DNA from: Butyrivibrio hungatei NK4A153
GTDB taxonomy: Bacteria; Bacillota; Clostridia; Lachnospirales; Lachnospiraceae
Reading direction: 5' to 3'
Assembly (NCBI RefSeq): GCF_000424465.1
Contig: NZ_KE384196.1
Span: forward strand, 62,001 to 126,000
Length of the DNA stretch: 64,000 bases
Positions 28,502-36,798 of this stretch are shown piece after piece. Numbering within the stretch: position 1 is the first letter of the stretch; every line of letters begins with the position of its first letter. The notes under the pieces were generated by a model, which was not told the origin of the DNA, did not search any database, and was given only the letters and a program-made list of their open reading frames with translations. A program made the position numbers and the translations under genes.

Positions 28502-30208
28502 ATGGCAGAAGTAATTACAAATACAAGTGATAATGCTGAGGTGGAAAATACACCTTCCAGACATTTTATAGAGCAGGCTATAGACAAGGATCTTGCGGAG
28601 GGAGTTTACGATCATGTATGCACAAGATTTCCTCCCGAGCCAAACGGTTTTTTGCATATAGGACATGCTAAGAGTATTCTTCTTAACTACGGAATGGCAA
28701 AAGAATACAACGGCAAGTTCAACATGAGATTTGACGATACCAATCCCACCAAGGAAAGATCTGAGTTCATGGACTCCATTATCGAGGACGTTAAGTGGCT
28801 CGGTGCGGATTATGAAGACCGTCTTTTCCATGCTTCGGATTACTTTGATGAGATGTATGAGAATGCCGTTAAACTTATAAAAAAGGGCAAGGCATACGTT
28901 TCAGAGCTTACTGCCGAGCAGATGCGTGAATACAGAGGAACACTCACAGAGCCCGGTAAGGACGATCCTAACAGAAACAGAAGTGTTGAGGATAACTTAA
29001 GACTCTTTGAGGATATGAAGAACGGCAAGGTCGAGGACGGCGCTATGACACTGAGAGCCAAGATCGACATGTCTTCACCTAACATAAATATGAGAGATCC
29101 CATTATCTACAGGGTTGCTCATATGACACATGCACGTACACAGGATAAGTGGTGCATTTATCCTATGTATGACTATGCTCATCCCATTGAGGATGCGATT
29201 GAGGGTATAACACATTCACTCTGCACATTGGAGTTTGAGGATCACAGACCTCTTTACGACTGGGTAAAAGAGGAGTGCGGCTACAAGAATCCTCCCCGTC
29301 AGATTGAGTTTGCGAAGCTCTACCTCAACAATGTCGTAACAGGTAAAAGATATATCAAGAGACTTGTAGAAGACGGAATTGTTGACGGATGGGACGATCC
29401 GAGACTTGTAACCATCGCAGCACTCAGAAGAAGAGGATTTACTCCCGAGTCAATCAAGATGTTCGTTGATATGTGCGGAATCAGTAAAGCACAGTCAACT
29501 GCAGAGTACGCGATGCTTGAGTATTGCATAAGAGAAGACCTTAAGCTTAAGGCAAAGAGAATGCTTGCAGTTCTCAACCCCGTAAAGCTTATAATAGATA
29601 ACTATCCCGAGAATGCGACAGAGTATCTCGAGATTGAGAATAACAAAGAAGTTCCTGAGATGGGAACAAGAAAGATTCCTTTTGGAAAAGAGCTCTATAT
29701 CGAGAGAGAAGACTTCATGGAGGAGCCTCCGAAGAAGTATTTCCGTCTTTTCCCCGGAAACGAAGTAAGACTTATGAACGCTTACTTTGTAACATGTACG
29801 GGTTGCGATAAGGATGAGAACGGCAATGTTATCGCCGTACATTGTACTTACGATCCCGAGACTAAGTCCGGAAGCGGATTTAACGCAAGAAAAGTTAAGG
29901 GCACGATTCACTGGGTTGCTGCAAAAGAAGCGGTAACTGCAGAAGTTCGTCTTTATGAGAATATTATTGATGAGGAGAAGGGCGTTTATAACGAGGACGG
30001 TTCTCTTAACTTAAACCCCAACTCAATTACAGTTATCAAGGATGCTAAGCTTGAGCCCGAACTTGCAGATGCGGTAAGCTACGACAAATTCCAGTTTGTA
30101 AGAAACGGATTTTTCTGCGTTGACAGCAAGGATTCTAAGCCCGGAGCACCTGTATTTAACAGGATTGTTTCGCTTAAGAGTTCTTTTGTTCTGCCAAAGA
30201 ATAATTAA
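28502..30208 (+). CDS. glnS: Glutaminyl-tRNA synthetase
   Basis: This 568-residue class Ic synthetase charges tRNA-Gln directly. HIGH is at residues 52-55 ([10 protein letters not shown]), after PPEPNG. WDDPRL and the RRRGFTPE region are typical of GlnRS. The second ATP signature, usually (V)MSKRKL, is replaced here by TGKRYI (residues 280-285), keeping the central Lys-Arg. The C-terminal beta-barrel anticodon domain is complete. Many Firmicutes use the GatCAB route instead, so GlnRS itself is a lineage trait. Confidence 0.96.
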   Translation: MAEVITNTSDNAEVENTPSRHFIEQAIDKDLAEGVYDHVCTRFPPEPNGFLHIGHAKSILLNYGMAKEYNGKFNMRFDDTNPTKERSEFMDSIIEDVKWLGADYEDRLFHASDYFDEMYENAVKLIKKGKAYVSELTAEQMREYRGTLTEPGKDDPNRNRSVEDNLRLFEDMKNGKVEDGAMTLRAKIDMSSPNINMRDPIIYRVAHMTHARTQDKWCIYPMYDYAHPIEDAIEGITHSLCTLEFEDHRPLYDWVKEECGYKNPPRQIEFAKLYLNNVVTGKRYIKRLVEDGIVDGWDDPRLVTIAALRRRGFTPESIKMFVDMCGISKAQSTAEYAMLEYCIREDLKLKAKRMLAVLNPVKLIIDNYPENATEYLEIENNKEVPEMGTRKIPFGKELYIEREDFMEEPPKKYFRLFPGNEVRLMNAYFVTCTGCDKDENGNVIAVHCTYDPETKSGSGFNARKVKGTIHWVAAKEAVTAEVRLYENIIDEEKGVYNEDGSLNLNPNSITVIKDAKLEPELADAVSYDKFQFVRNGFFCVDSKDSKPGAPVFNRIVSLKSSFVLPKNN

Positions 30209-30247
30209 AAATTTTTCTATAGTAATATTTAGAAAAGAGGTATAGAA

Positions 30248-31105
30248 ATGGCTGGTATTTTTTCTGGACTGGAGAAGCTTGGACTTGGAAATATTGACGG
30301 AGGAAATCTTTTTGAGGATCCAAACAAGAAAGAGGCCAATGTCAAGAAAGCTGAGCCCCAGAAGAAGCTTACACTTGTCAATGAGGAGGATTATCTTTTT
30401 GACAAGAAATATAAATGTCCTATCTGTGATTCGGACTTTGAATCAAAGACTGTTCGTACAGGTAAGGTTAGAATGAAGGCTGTGGATGTGGATTTAAGGC
30501 CTGACTATTCTGAAGTCGATCTTACAAAGTATGACATCATTGCATGCCCCGAATGCGGATATGCGGCGCTTGGAAGATATTTCACGACGCTCAATAAGTA
30601 TCAGATTGACGATATCAGAAACAAAATCTGCATGAATTACAAGAAGCAGGACTACAAGGAGCCTATATACACATATGAGCATGCACGAAGCCTTTATCAG
30701 CTTGCACTTGCAAATGCGGTAGTAAAGAAGGCGAAGAACAGCGAGAAGGCTTATATCTGTCTTAAGACAGCCTGGGTAATTAGAGGTGAGACTCAGAGAC
30801 TCGATCAGGACGAAGCTGATTACGAGAAGAAGAAAAAAGATAACGACGCTCAGGAGCTTGAGCTTTTAAAGAACGCACTTAACGGATTCATCATGGCAAG
30901 GCAGTCAGAAGATTTCCCTATTGCCGGAATGGATTCGACAACGCTCGATTATCTTATCGCAGCACTTGCATTTGAGACAGAACAGTATGATATCGCAAGC
31001 AAGATGATCTCTGAACTTCTCATGTCCAGAACCGCAAACAGCAGGATTAAGGACAAGGCTAGAGCTCTTAAGGATATGATGGCCGAGAAGCAGGGCGAAA
31101 AGTAA
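30248..31105 (+). CDS. DUF2225 family protein
   Basis: This 285-residue protein has two cysteine pairs, CPICDSDF (about residue 57) and CPECGYAA (about 101), suggesting a zinc-binding N-terminal half, followed by a helical TPR-like C-terminal half (residues 130-280). This layout matches DUF2225, common in Clostridia, with no settled function. A AAAGAGG site precedes the ATG. It is 39 nt after glnS and probably co-transcribed. Confidence 0.88.
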   Translation: MAGIFSGLEKLGLGNIDGGNLFEDPNKKEANVKKAEPQKKLTLVNEEDYLFDKKYKCPICDSDFESKTVRTGKVRMKAVDVDLRPDYSEVDLTKYDIIACPECGYAALGRYFTTLNKYQIDDIRNKICMNYKKQDYKEPIYTYEHARSLYQLALANAVVKKAKNSEKAYICLKTAWVIRGETQRLDQDEADYEKKKKDNDAQELELLKNALNGFIMARQSEDFPIAGMDSTTLDYLIAALAFETEQYDIASKMISELLMSRTANSRIKDKARALKDMMAEKQGEK

Positions 31106-31133
31106 TTCTCCCAAATAAAAACAGACATAATAA

Positions 31134-31163
31134 AACCCCATGGATAGCGATATCCGTGGGGTT
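31134..31163. terminator. Terminator hairpin with GCGA loop
   Basis: A 13-bp stem (31134-31146 with 31151-31163, one U-G pair) and a GNRA-type GCGA loop, between convergent genes. Confidence 0.82.
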
Positions 31164-31172
31164 AACTATTAT

Positions 31173-31511
31173 TTATAACTTATCTTCTTCATTGCCAAAG
31201 AATTCATCAGGTGTAGCGGAATCATTGCTTTCGGTAGTGCTTATTGCTTCGGCAGCTTCAGCAGTAGTTGCGGCTTTTCCGGCCTTTTCTTCGGCGGTTT
31301 TGATGTCTACGTATTTTCTGGAACCGAATCTGGACTCGGTTGCTTCATCCAAATCCTCATCGAAATCTTCGAACTCTTCAAAATCATCGTCATCAAAACT
31401 GTCGGCAATCTCAGCATCTCTCTTACTTAAGTAATAATATACACCGGCTGCGGCTGCACCAACAGCAGTACAGAATAAAATAAACTTTCCGAATCCATTT
31501 CCCTTGGACAT
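31173..31511 (-). CDS. Small membrane-anchored acidic protein, unknown function
   Basis: About 112 residues: a short basic start, one membrane helix (FILFCTAVGAAAAGVYYYL), then a strongly acidic stretch (DSFDDDDFEEFEDFDEDLD) and an Ala/Thr/Ser-rich disordered tail. This resembles small YtxH-like envelope proteins in layout only. Two start codons fit the TAGGAGG site: ATG 31511 (10-nt spacing, chosen) and ATG 31517 (4 nt). Confidence 0.75.
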   Translation of the reverse strand: MSKGNGFGKFILFCTAVGAAAAGVYYYLSKRDAEIADSFDDDDFEEFEDFDEDLDEATESRFGSRKYVDIKTAEEKAGKAATTAEAAEAISTTESNDSATPDEFFGNEEDKL

Positions 31512-31682
31512 AACCATACATCCTCCTATCCAAACGTTGAATTAATTTTATAACAATTTTCAGATAAATAAAAGTACGTTGTATTAAAAATTAATAAATA
31601 ACGGCAAATCGTTTGAATTAGTACTTACAAAATGATATATTAAAATCAGACTGATGTAGTCAATTGAAGCCGGAGAACGTGT

Positions 31683-32285
31683 ATGAATGAACGATTTTTT
31701 GAGCTAAAAAAAGATAAGCAGGAACGGATCATTAACGCGGCGTTTAAGGTGTTTGCGGAGAACGGCTACACGCATTCCAGCACCGACGAGATAGTTAAGA
31801 CTGCGGATATCAGTAAGGGCTTGTTGTTTCATTATTTTGGAAATAAAATCGGTTTGTATTCTTTTCTGTATGATTATGCGACGAGGTCGGTGACGCTTGA
31901 ATTTTCGACACATGTTGAAAAGAGTGAGACCGGCTACTTTGAGCTGTACAAGCAGGTTCTTGCGGCTAAGGGCGATGCTCTTAAACGGTTCCCGTATATT
32001 TTTTCTTTTCTGAAAAAAGCGGATGAAGAGACGGATACTAAGGCTTCTTTTGAAATAAGCGAGAAGCGGGAGAAGTTCTCGATGATAATGCGTGCGCTTA
32101 AAGAGAGGGCGGACATAACAGTCTTTTCCACGGGAGTTGACTACAACAAAATATGGTACATTCTTGATTATACGGTGGAAGGAGTACTCGAAAAGAATAT
32201 CAGAGGTGGTAGCTTTAGGGCAGACCTGTTTATGGAAGAAGCTTTGGAATACGTTGATATGGTTCAAAGGATGGTGCTTACATAA
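31683..32285 (+). CDS. TetR family transcriptional regulator
   Basis: This 200-residue protein has the TetR helix-turn-helix IINAAFKVFAENGYTHSSTDEIVKTADISKGLLFHYFGNK (shown by parts, residues about 15-55) and a helical ligand domain. It is 15 nt before the PfkB-like kinase and malQ, so the three form a likely operon. Confidence 0.93.
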   Translation: MNERFFELKKDKQERIINAAFKVFAENGYTHSSTDEIVKTADISKGLLFHYFGNKIGLYSFLYDYATRSVTLEFSTHVEKSETGYFELYKQVLAAKGDALKRFPYIFSFLKKADEETDTKASFEISEKREKFSMIMRALKERADITVFSTGVDYNKIWYILDYTVEGVLEKNIRGGSFRADLFMEEALEYVDMVQRMVLT

Positions 32286-32300
32286 TAAGGAGGCTAAAAA

Positions 32301-33215
32301 ATGGGTAAATTTTTAGTGGCTGGTGTAACACAGATTGAAACTATCGTAAGAGTTGAAAAGATTCCTGTCAGCTTTGCGCCTATGACAAGCGCTATAGATT
32401 CTATCTATACCGCGATGGGCGGTGATGCCTACAACGAGTCGCTTGCACTTGAGTGGCTGGGTGACGAGGTTGTCTTTATGTCAATTGTCGGACGTAATCA
32501 GGATCTTGAGATGATCAATCCGCCCGACAGGAGAATCACGCTTTCCACTGAATATATTATCCCGCAGATGAATGATACGCCTACCGAAGTTGTTCTGTAC
32601 GACAAGGAAAGGCGACAGCAGATCTTTGAAGATATCAAGGATCTTAGAGAAAATACATATGACATGTCCATGGTTCCGCCTATTGCGGAGAGCTGTGACA
32701 TGGTAGTTCTGGCCAATGCGAATTTCTGCAGGCCGTTTGTTAAGGTTGCGAAAGAGCACAATAAGCCTGTCGCAGTTAACATCAGATATTACGAGAGAGA
32801 AAAAGAAAAATATAACGCAGACTTTCTAGACTCCGCAAAGGTTCTTTATTTCAGTGACGATACTTTGACGGAAGATCCCTACGATTTCATAGACAGAATG
32901 GCAAATACATACGGAACGGAGATAATTATCCTCGGTCAGGGCAGTGAAGGACTGATGCTTTATGACAAAGTTCAGAATCTTCGAATTCACTACAACACCG
33001 TTAAGACCAACGAGGTAGTAAATACCATAGGTGCAGGTAATGCGCTTTTTGCATGCTTCCTTCATTACTACATGGAGACGGGAGACAGCGTAAACGCCAT
33101 AAAGAATGCACTTTTGTTCGCATCCTACAAGATTGGATATATGGGAACGTCAAACGGATTTATGACGCCGGATCAGCTTGCACAGTGGAGAAACCTGATC
33201 TGGGGTATTAAGTAA
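32301..33215 (+). CDS. PfkB family sugar-kinase homologue with altered active-site Asp
   Basis: This 304-residue ribokinase-fold protein has the N-terminal GGDAYNESLALEWLG motif and the C-terminal family signature. The usual DTxGAGDxF reads NTIGAGNALF here, so the catalytic-base Asp is Asn 247. The rest of the fold looks complete. It may be a low-activity kinase, use another base, or be a non-catalytic sugar sensor. AAGGAGG precedes the ATG. It is flanked by TetR and malQ genes. Confidence 0.88.
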   Translation: MGKFLVAGVTQIETIVRVEKIPVSFAPMTSAIDSIYTAMGGDAYNESLALEWLGDEVVFMSIVGRNQDLEMINPPDRRITLSTEYIIPQMNDTPTEVVLYDKERRQQIFEDIKDLRENTYDMSMVPPIAESCDMVVLANANFCRPFVKVAKEHNKPVAVNIRYYEREKEKYNADFLDSAKVLYFSDDTLTEDPYDFIDRMANTYGTEIIILGQGSEGLMLYDKVQNLRIHYNTVKTNEVVNTIGAGNALFACFLHYYMETGDSVNAIKNALLFASYKIGYMGTSNGFMTPDQLAQWRNLIWGIK

Positions 33216-33239
33216 AAAAGATACTATAAGGGGACCGAT

Positions 33240-34763
33240 ATGAAAAAAAGCGAAAATGAGCAAAAAAGAGCTTGCGGCGTTTTACTTCCTGTTTTTTCAT
33301 TGCCGTCGAAATACGGAATCGGTGCGTTTTCAAAAGAAGCGTACGAGTTTGTGGATTTCCTTAAGAAAGCGGGGCAGAAGTATTGGCAGATCCTTCCTCT
33401 TGGGCCTACGGGATACGGTGATTCGCCTTATCAGTCTTTTTCTACTTTTGCAGGAAATCCGTATCTGATAGATCCTGAGTTTTTTGCGGAAAAAGATCTT
33501 TTGACATTGGAAGACCTTGAGGTATTAAAGAGCGAAGAGCCGGTTGATAAGGTTGACTACAAGACTATTGAGGCGCATAAATACGAGCTTATGCGCAAGG
33601 CTTTCGGAAATATAGATAAGGCCTTTGGAGCTTCTGGCATAAAAGCTGATTTCGAGAAGTTCAAGAAAAGCAACGGAAAGAAGTGGCTCTTTGACTATGC
33701 ACTTTTTATGGCTCTTAAGGATATGTACGGCGGAAGGTCTTGGAATACCTGGGATGAGGCCATAAGACTCAGGAAAAAAGACGCCATGACAAAGTATAGG
33801 GAGAAGCTCTCGGAAGAGATAGATTTCTACTGCTTTGTCCAGTTTGTTTTTTATGTGCAGTGGAATGCGCTTAAAAATTACGCGAATAAGAACGGGATCG
33901 AGATTATCGGCGACATACCGATATATGTTGCTTTTGACAGCTCGGATACGTGGGCAAATCCTGAACTTTTCCTTCTTGATAAGGACAATGTTCCTATAGA
34001 GGTTGCGGGATGTCCTCCCGATGCGTTCAGTAAGACAGGACAGCTTTGGGGAAATCCGCTTTATAGGTGGGACTATCACAAGCAGACGGGGTATAAGTGG
34101 TGGCTTGAGAGAATAGGGCACTGCTACAAGCTTTATGATGTGCTTCGTATCGATCATTTTAGGGGCTTTGATGAGTATTATGCGATTCCTTACGGAAATC
34201 CTACGGCTGAGATCGGAAAGTGGCGTAAAGGTCCCGGATACGATCTTTTCGATGCGGTGAAAAAAGAATTCGGAGACGTAAAGGTTATCGCAGAAGATCT
34301 GGGATTTCTTACGCCTTCGGTCATTAAGCTTGTAAAAAAGACGGGATATCCCGGAATGAAGGTGCTTCACTTTGCGTTTGGAGCGGATGATGACAGCGAA
34401 TATCTTCCGCACTACTATAACAGCAACTGCGTTGTATATACGGGAACTCACGACAATGATACGACAAGGGGATGGTATAAGACACTAAGCAGAGATGATA
34501 AGAAATTTGTGAGGGACTATCTTGGAGTAAACAGCGGAAGGCAGGTTATAAGCGGACTTATACGCGCTGCATTTTCAAGCGTTGCGGACACTGCGATAAT
34601 TCCCATGCAGGATTATCTCGAGCTTGACGAGAGTGCAAGAATAAACATTCCGTCGACTCTCGGTGGAAACTGGCAGTGGAAGATGGAAGGCGATGAGCTC
34701 ACGGATGAGCTCTGCGAGAGGATGTATAGCTACGCTAAAGTTTACGGAAGAATCAGGAAGTAA
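33240..34763 (+). CDS. malQ: 4-alpha-glucanotransferase (amylomaltase, GH77)
   Basis: This 507-residue cytosolic enzyme transfers alpha-1,4-glucan chains between maltodextrins. Early signature: ACGVLLPVFSLPSKYGIG, PLGPTGYGDSPYQSFS. Catalytic residues are in place: Asp near 305 (RIDHFRGF), Glu near 352 (AEDLGFLTP) and Asp near 405 (THDNDTTRGW). It is third in the TetR-kinase-malQ unit and works with the GH13 enzyme at 57938 in alpha-glucan use. Confidence 0.96.
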   Translation: MKKSENEQKRACGVLLPVFSLPSKYGIGAFSKEAYEFVDFLKKAGQKYWQILPLGPTGYGDSPYQSFSTFAGNPYLIDPEFFAEKDLLTLEDLEVLKSEEPVDKVDYKTIEAHKYELMRKAFGNIDKAFGASGIKADFEKFKKSNGKKWLFDYALFMALKDMYGGRSWNTWDEAIRLRKKDAMTKYREKLSEEIDFYCFVQFVFYVQWNALKNYANKNGIEIIGDIPIYVAFDSSDTWANPELFLLDKDNVPIEVAGCPPDAFSKTGQLWGNPLYRWDYHKQTGYKWWLERIGHCYKLYDVLRIDHFRGFDEYYAIPYGNPTAEIGKWRKGPGYDLFDAVKKEFGDVKVIAEDLGFLTPSVIKLVKKTGYPGMKVLHFAFGADDDSEYLPHYYNSNCVVYTGTHDNDTTRGWYKTLSRDDKKFVRDYLGVNSGRQVISGLIRAAFSSVADTAIIPMQDYLELDESARINIPSTLGGNWQWKMEGDELTDELCERMYSYAKVYGRIRK

Positions 34764-34822
34764 ATGAAAATTTAGAAAGTAACTTAAGGCATAGGAAGTA
34801 GCCGGGAGACATAGAAAGTAAC
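34754..34822 (+). repeat. Four phased copies of a short motif
   Basis: A motif near (T)AGRAAGTARC occurs at 34754, 34773, 34792 and 34812, a 19-20 nt spacing (about two helical turns). It starts in the end of malQ and runs into the gap. Confidence 0.5.
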
Positions 34823-34871
34823 ATGGGCGGAAAAGTATTCATTGTCTATAGGAGTGAGTTATAGACGAAAT

Positions 34872-34903
34872 CGGCGATGTAGAAATACGTATCTATATCG
34901 CCG
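34872..34903. terminator. Hairpin between malQ and the CYTH gene
   Basis: A 12-bp stem (34872-34883 with 34892-34903, one G-U pair), loop AATACGTA. A smaller 7-bp hairpin lies at 34844-34866. The convergent position suggests termination, though T runs are short. Confidence 0.55.
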
Positions 34904-34910
34904 CAGGTGA

Positions 34911-35444
34911 TTAAAATGATTCAGTGCTCATGTATGAATTGCTGTAGTGGAAATCTCCGGTTACGTCTTCGCGGAACCAGGAAGCGGGGTGATATGCGCT
35001 TGCGGCTTCTTCGCTTGGAAATTCAACTTCGGCAAGCAGACGACCGTTAAACGGCGCGTCAAAAACATCAAGTTCAATCTTGATGGCGCCTGATTTTATT
35101 GCAAAATTAATATTTGGATTGGCCGACAGAAATCCGTTATCAAATGCGTCTTCGTTAAGTGGCAGGAGATATCGGGTTTTCTTTATGATGTTGCCGTCAC
35201 ATTTTTTTACAAGATGATCATAGCTCACCGCATCAAGGGGCATGTTGTACTCCACCTTTCCGATGCCGCTTTTTTCTGCGGGTGAGGAGCCTTTGTAGGT
35301 CATATAGTATCTGTCGTCTTCTCTTCGTACGCGTACGGCGGGGGTTGTGTTTAGGTAGCCTTGCTCGATTATATGGCAGGGATATGTATCAAGGTTCTGC
35401 GGAAGGTCTTTTACGGTAAATTTTTTTTCTATCTCAATTCCCAT
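34911..35444 (-). CDS. CYTH domain protein
   Basis: This 177-residue protein begins MGIEIEKKFTV, the ExExK-type metal/phosphate motif of the CYTH (triphosphate tunnel metalloenzyme) family, followed by alternating charged beta strands (VRVRREDDRYYMTYKG, IKIELDVF, LAEVEFPS). Members hydrolyse triphosphates or act on polyphosphate; the substrate is not predictable here. It is monocistronic. Confidence 0.92.
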   Translation of the reverse strand: MGIEIEKKFTVKDLPQNLDTYPCHIIEQGYLNTTPAVRVRREDDRYYMTYKGSSPAEKSGIGKVEYNMPLDAVSYDHLVKKCDGNIIKKTRYLLPLNEDAFDNGFLSANPNINFAIKSGAIKIELDVFDAPFNGRLLAEVEFPSEEAASAYHPASWFREDVTGDFHYSNSYMSTESF

Positions 35445-35522
35445 GGTATATGCACCTTTCTGTGATTTTGTCTAAGACTGAATATACTTTTTGTGCTATC
35501 ATGTCTTCGATTTTAGTGGTGT

Positions 35523-35636
35523 TATGACTTTTTATAATAAAATGATACCAAAAAGTCATAGATTTCAAGTTTTCATATCTTAAATTATAGTAGAGGACAT
35601 GACTTTTTTGAATAAAAACTATCTAACAGGTCATGT
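35523..35636. repeat. Two inverted repeats sharing an ATGACTTTTT core
   Basis: Within the 304-nt divergent gap (35445-35748): TATGACTTTTT (35523-35533) faces AAAAAGTCATA (35550-35560), and ACATGAC (35597-35603) faces GTCATGT (35630-35636). The shared ATGACTTTTT core suggests one protein binding both. Promoters of the CYTH and DJ-1 genes should be in this gap. Confidence 0.45.
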
Positions 35637-35748
35637 TTTCTCAGATTAGTGCGAATAGAAATGATATAATGATTCATATAATTGCGTAGAAGAGCCGAAA
35701 AGACGAATGTTGAAAAGCGAAAGTATTAAGAATAAACGGAGGACGAAT

Positions 35749-36294
35749 ATGGCAAAAACAGCGATTTTTCTTGCAAACGGTTTTGAAGAAATAGAGGGAC
35801 TTACAGTAGTGGATATTCTCAGGAGAGCGGGAATCGACATAACAATGGTTTCTATAACGGGAACTACAGCCGTTGAGGGTTCTCACGGAATAAAGCTTGA
35901 GGCTGATGATACAATTGAGAACTATGATTTTGGCGGAGTTGATATGATCATTCTTCCGGGCGGAATGCCGGGAACGAAGAACCTTGATGCGTGTGCGCCT
36001 CTCAAAGCTAAGATAGAAGAGTTTAACAACGCAGGCAAGATGCTTGCAGCAATCTGTGCTGCACCAACCGTATACGGCAAGATGGGACTTCTTAAGGGCA
36101 AAAAAGCCTGCTGCTATCCCGGATGCGAAGGCGACCTCATCGGTGCAAACGTATCTACTGACATGGTCTCAAAGGACGGCAACTTCATCACATCACGCGG
36201 CATGGGAACGGCAATTCCATTCGCACTTGCAATCTTAGAGCACTTCAATGGAAAAGAAGCAGCAGACGAGATGGCAAAAGCAATCGTATACTGA
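35749..36294 (+). CDS. DJ-1/PfpI family protein (YajL-like)
   Basis: This 181-residue protein has the DJ-1 fold: FLANGFEEIEGL with the Glu, MIILPGGMPGTKNL, and the nucleophile elbow AAICAAP with Cys near 103. Members act as deglycases, chaperones or oxidative-stress proteins. CGGAGG precedes ATG 35749; an ATG at 35707 in frame has no such site. A terminator follows at 36367-36405. Confidence 0.92.
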   Translation: MAKTAIFLANGFEEIEGLTVVDILRRAGIDITMVSITGTTAVEGSHGIKLEADDTIENYDFGGVDMIILPGGMPGTKNLDACAPLKAKIEEFNNAGKMLAAICAAPTVYGKMGLLKGKKACCYPGCEGDLIGANVSTDMVSKDGNFITSRGMGTAIPFALAILEHFNGKEAADEMAKAIVY

Positions 36295-36366
36295 TTTCCG
36301 AGCAGTTATGTTATAGACAGGGGGATAGGAAAGGAGATACGAGTTTTCGCTACGGGCAAGTGTTTC

Positions 36367-36405
36367 GGCATATAAAAGGCTGAAGTGGTGTGGTTTTTAT
36401 ATGCC
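36367..36405 (+). terminator. Intrinsic terminator of the DJ-1 gene
   Basis: An 11-bp stem GGCATATAAAA / TTTTATATGCC with a 17-nt loop, followed by TTTTT. Confidence 0.8.
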
Positions 36406-36427
36406 TTTTTGACTTAAACTAAGTCTC

Positions 36428-36472
36428 AAAAGCATATAAATGCGCTTGAGCATGAGCTGTTTATATGCTTTT
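36428..36472. repeat. Inverted repeat of the GCATATAAA motif
   Basis: Arms AAAAGCATATAAA (36428-36440) and its exact complement (36460-36472), 13 bp. The GCATATAAA core recurs in both orientations across 36369-36740, including at 36496 and 36591 (CTATATGC), filling the gap between the DJ-1 and chemoreceptor genes. Confidence 0.7.
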
Positions 36473-36668
36473 GCTTCGAGGATTCAGGGAAAAAAGCATA
36501 TAAAATTGGCACAAATCATAAGTTTTATAGGATAGACGTTATCATTTTTAATGCTATAAGCATATGAATCTGCCTGGTATTTGAATATCTATATGCTTTG
36601 AGCTTTTGACCTTTCGAAACTATTTCTGCAAGTCTGTTAAGGAAGATAGAACCTTACGCAAAAAATAA

Positions 36669-36776
36669 GGCAGATATATATAATTTTTGCGAATTTGTGC
36701 CATATAAATGAGACCAACTCTTTGGGCTCATTTATATGTCCGGCACAATCTGAGCTAAAATTATATATATCTGCCT
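36669..36776. repeat. Nested inverted repeat A (108 nt)
   Basis: The outer arms are 20 bp and perfect (36669-36688 with 36757-36776); middle arms TTGTGCC / GGCACAA (36696-36702 with 36742-36748); inner arms CATATAAATGAG / CTCATTTATATG (36702-36713 with 36727-36738). It ends 22 nt before the 3' end of the convergent chemoreceptor gene. No open frame or T-run terminator explains it. Confidence 0.85.
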
Positions 36777-36798
36777 ATATATTTACAGCGTAACCCTA

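Noticed and set aside
33525-34451. 308-codon open frame antisense to malQ
   Set aside because: It mirrors a complete, conserved malQ and has an implausible Arg/Ile/Lys-rich composition without a ribosome site.
34754-34822. CRISPR-like array
   Set aside because: Units are about 11 nt with 8-9 nt between them, too short and too variable for CRISPR.
36669-36776. Ordinary intrinsic terminator for the chemoreceptor
   Set aside because: The stems are nested and total 108 nt with no T run at either end; a plain terminator would be one short stem.
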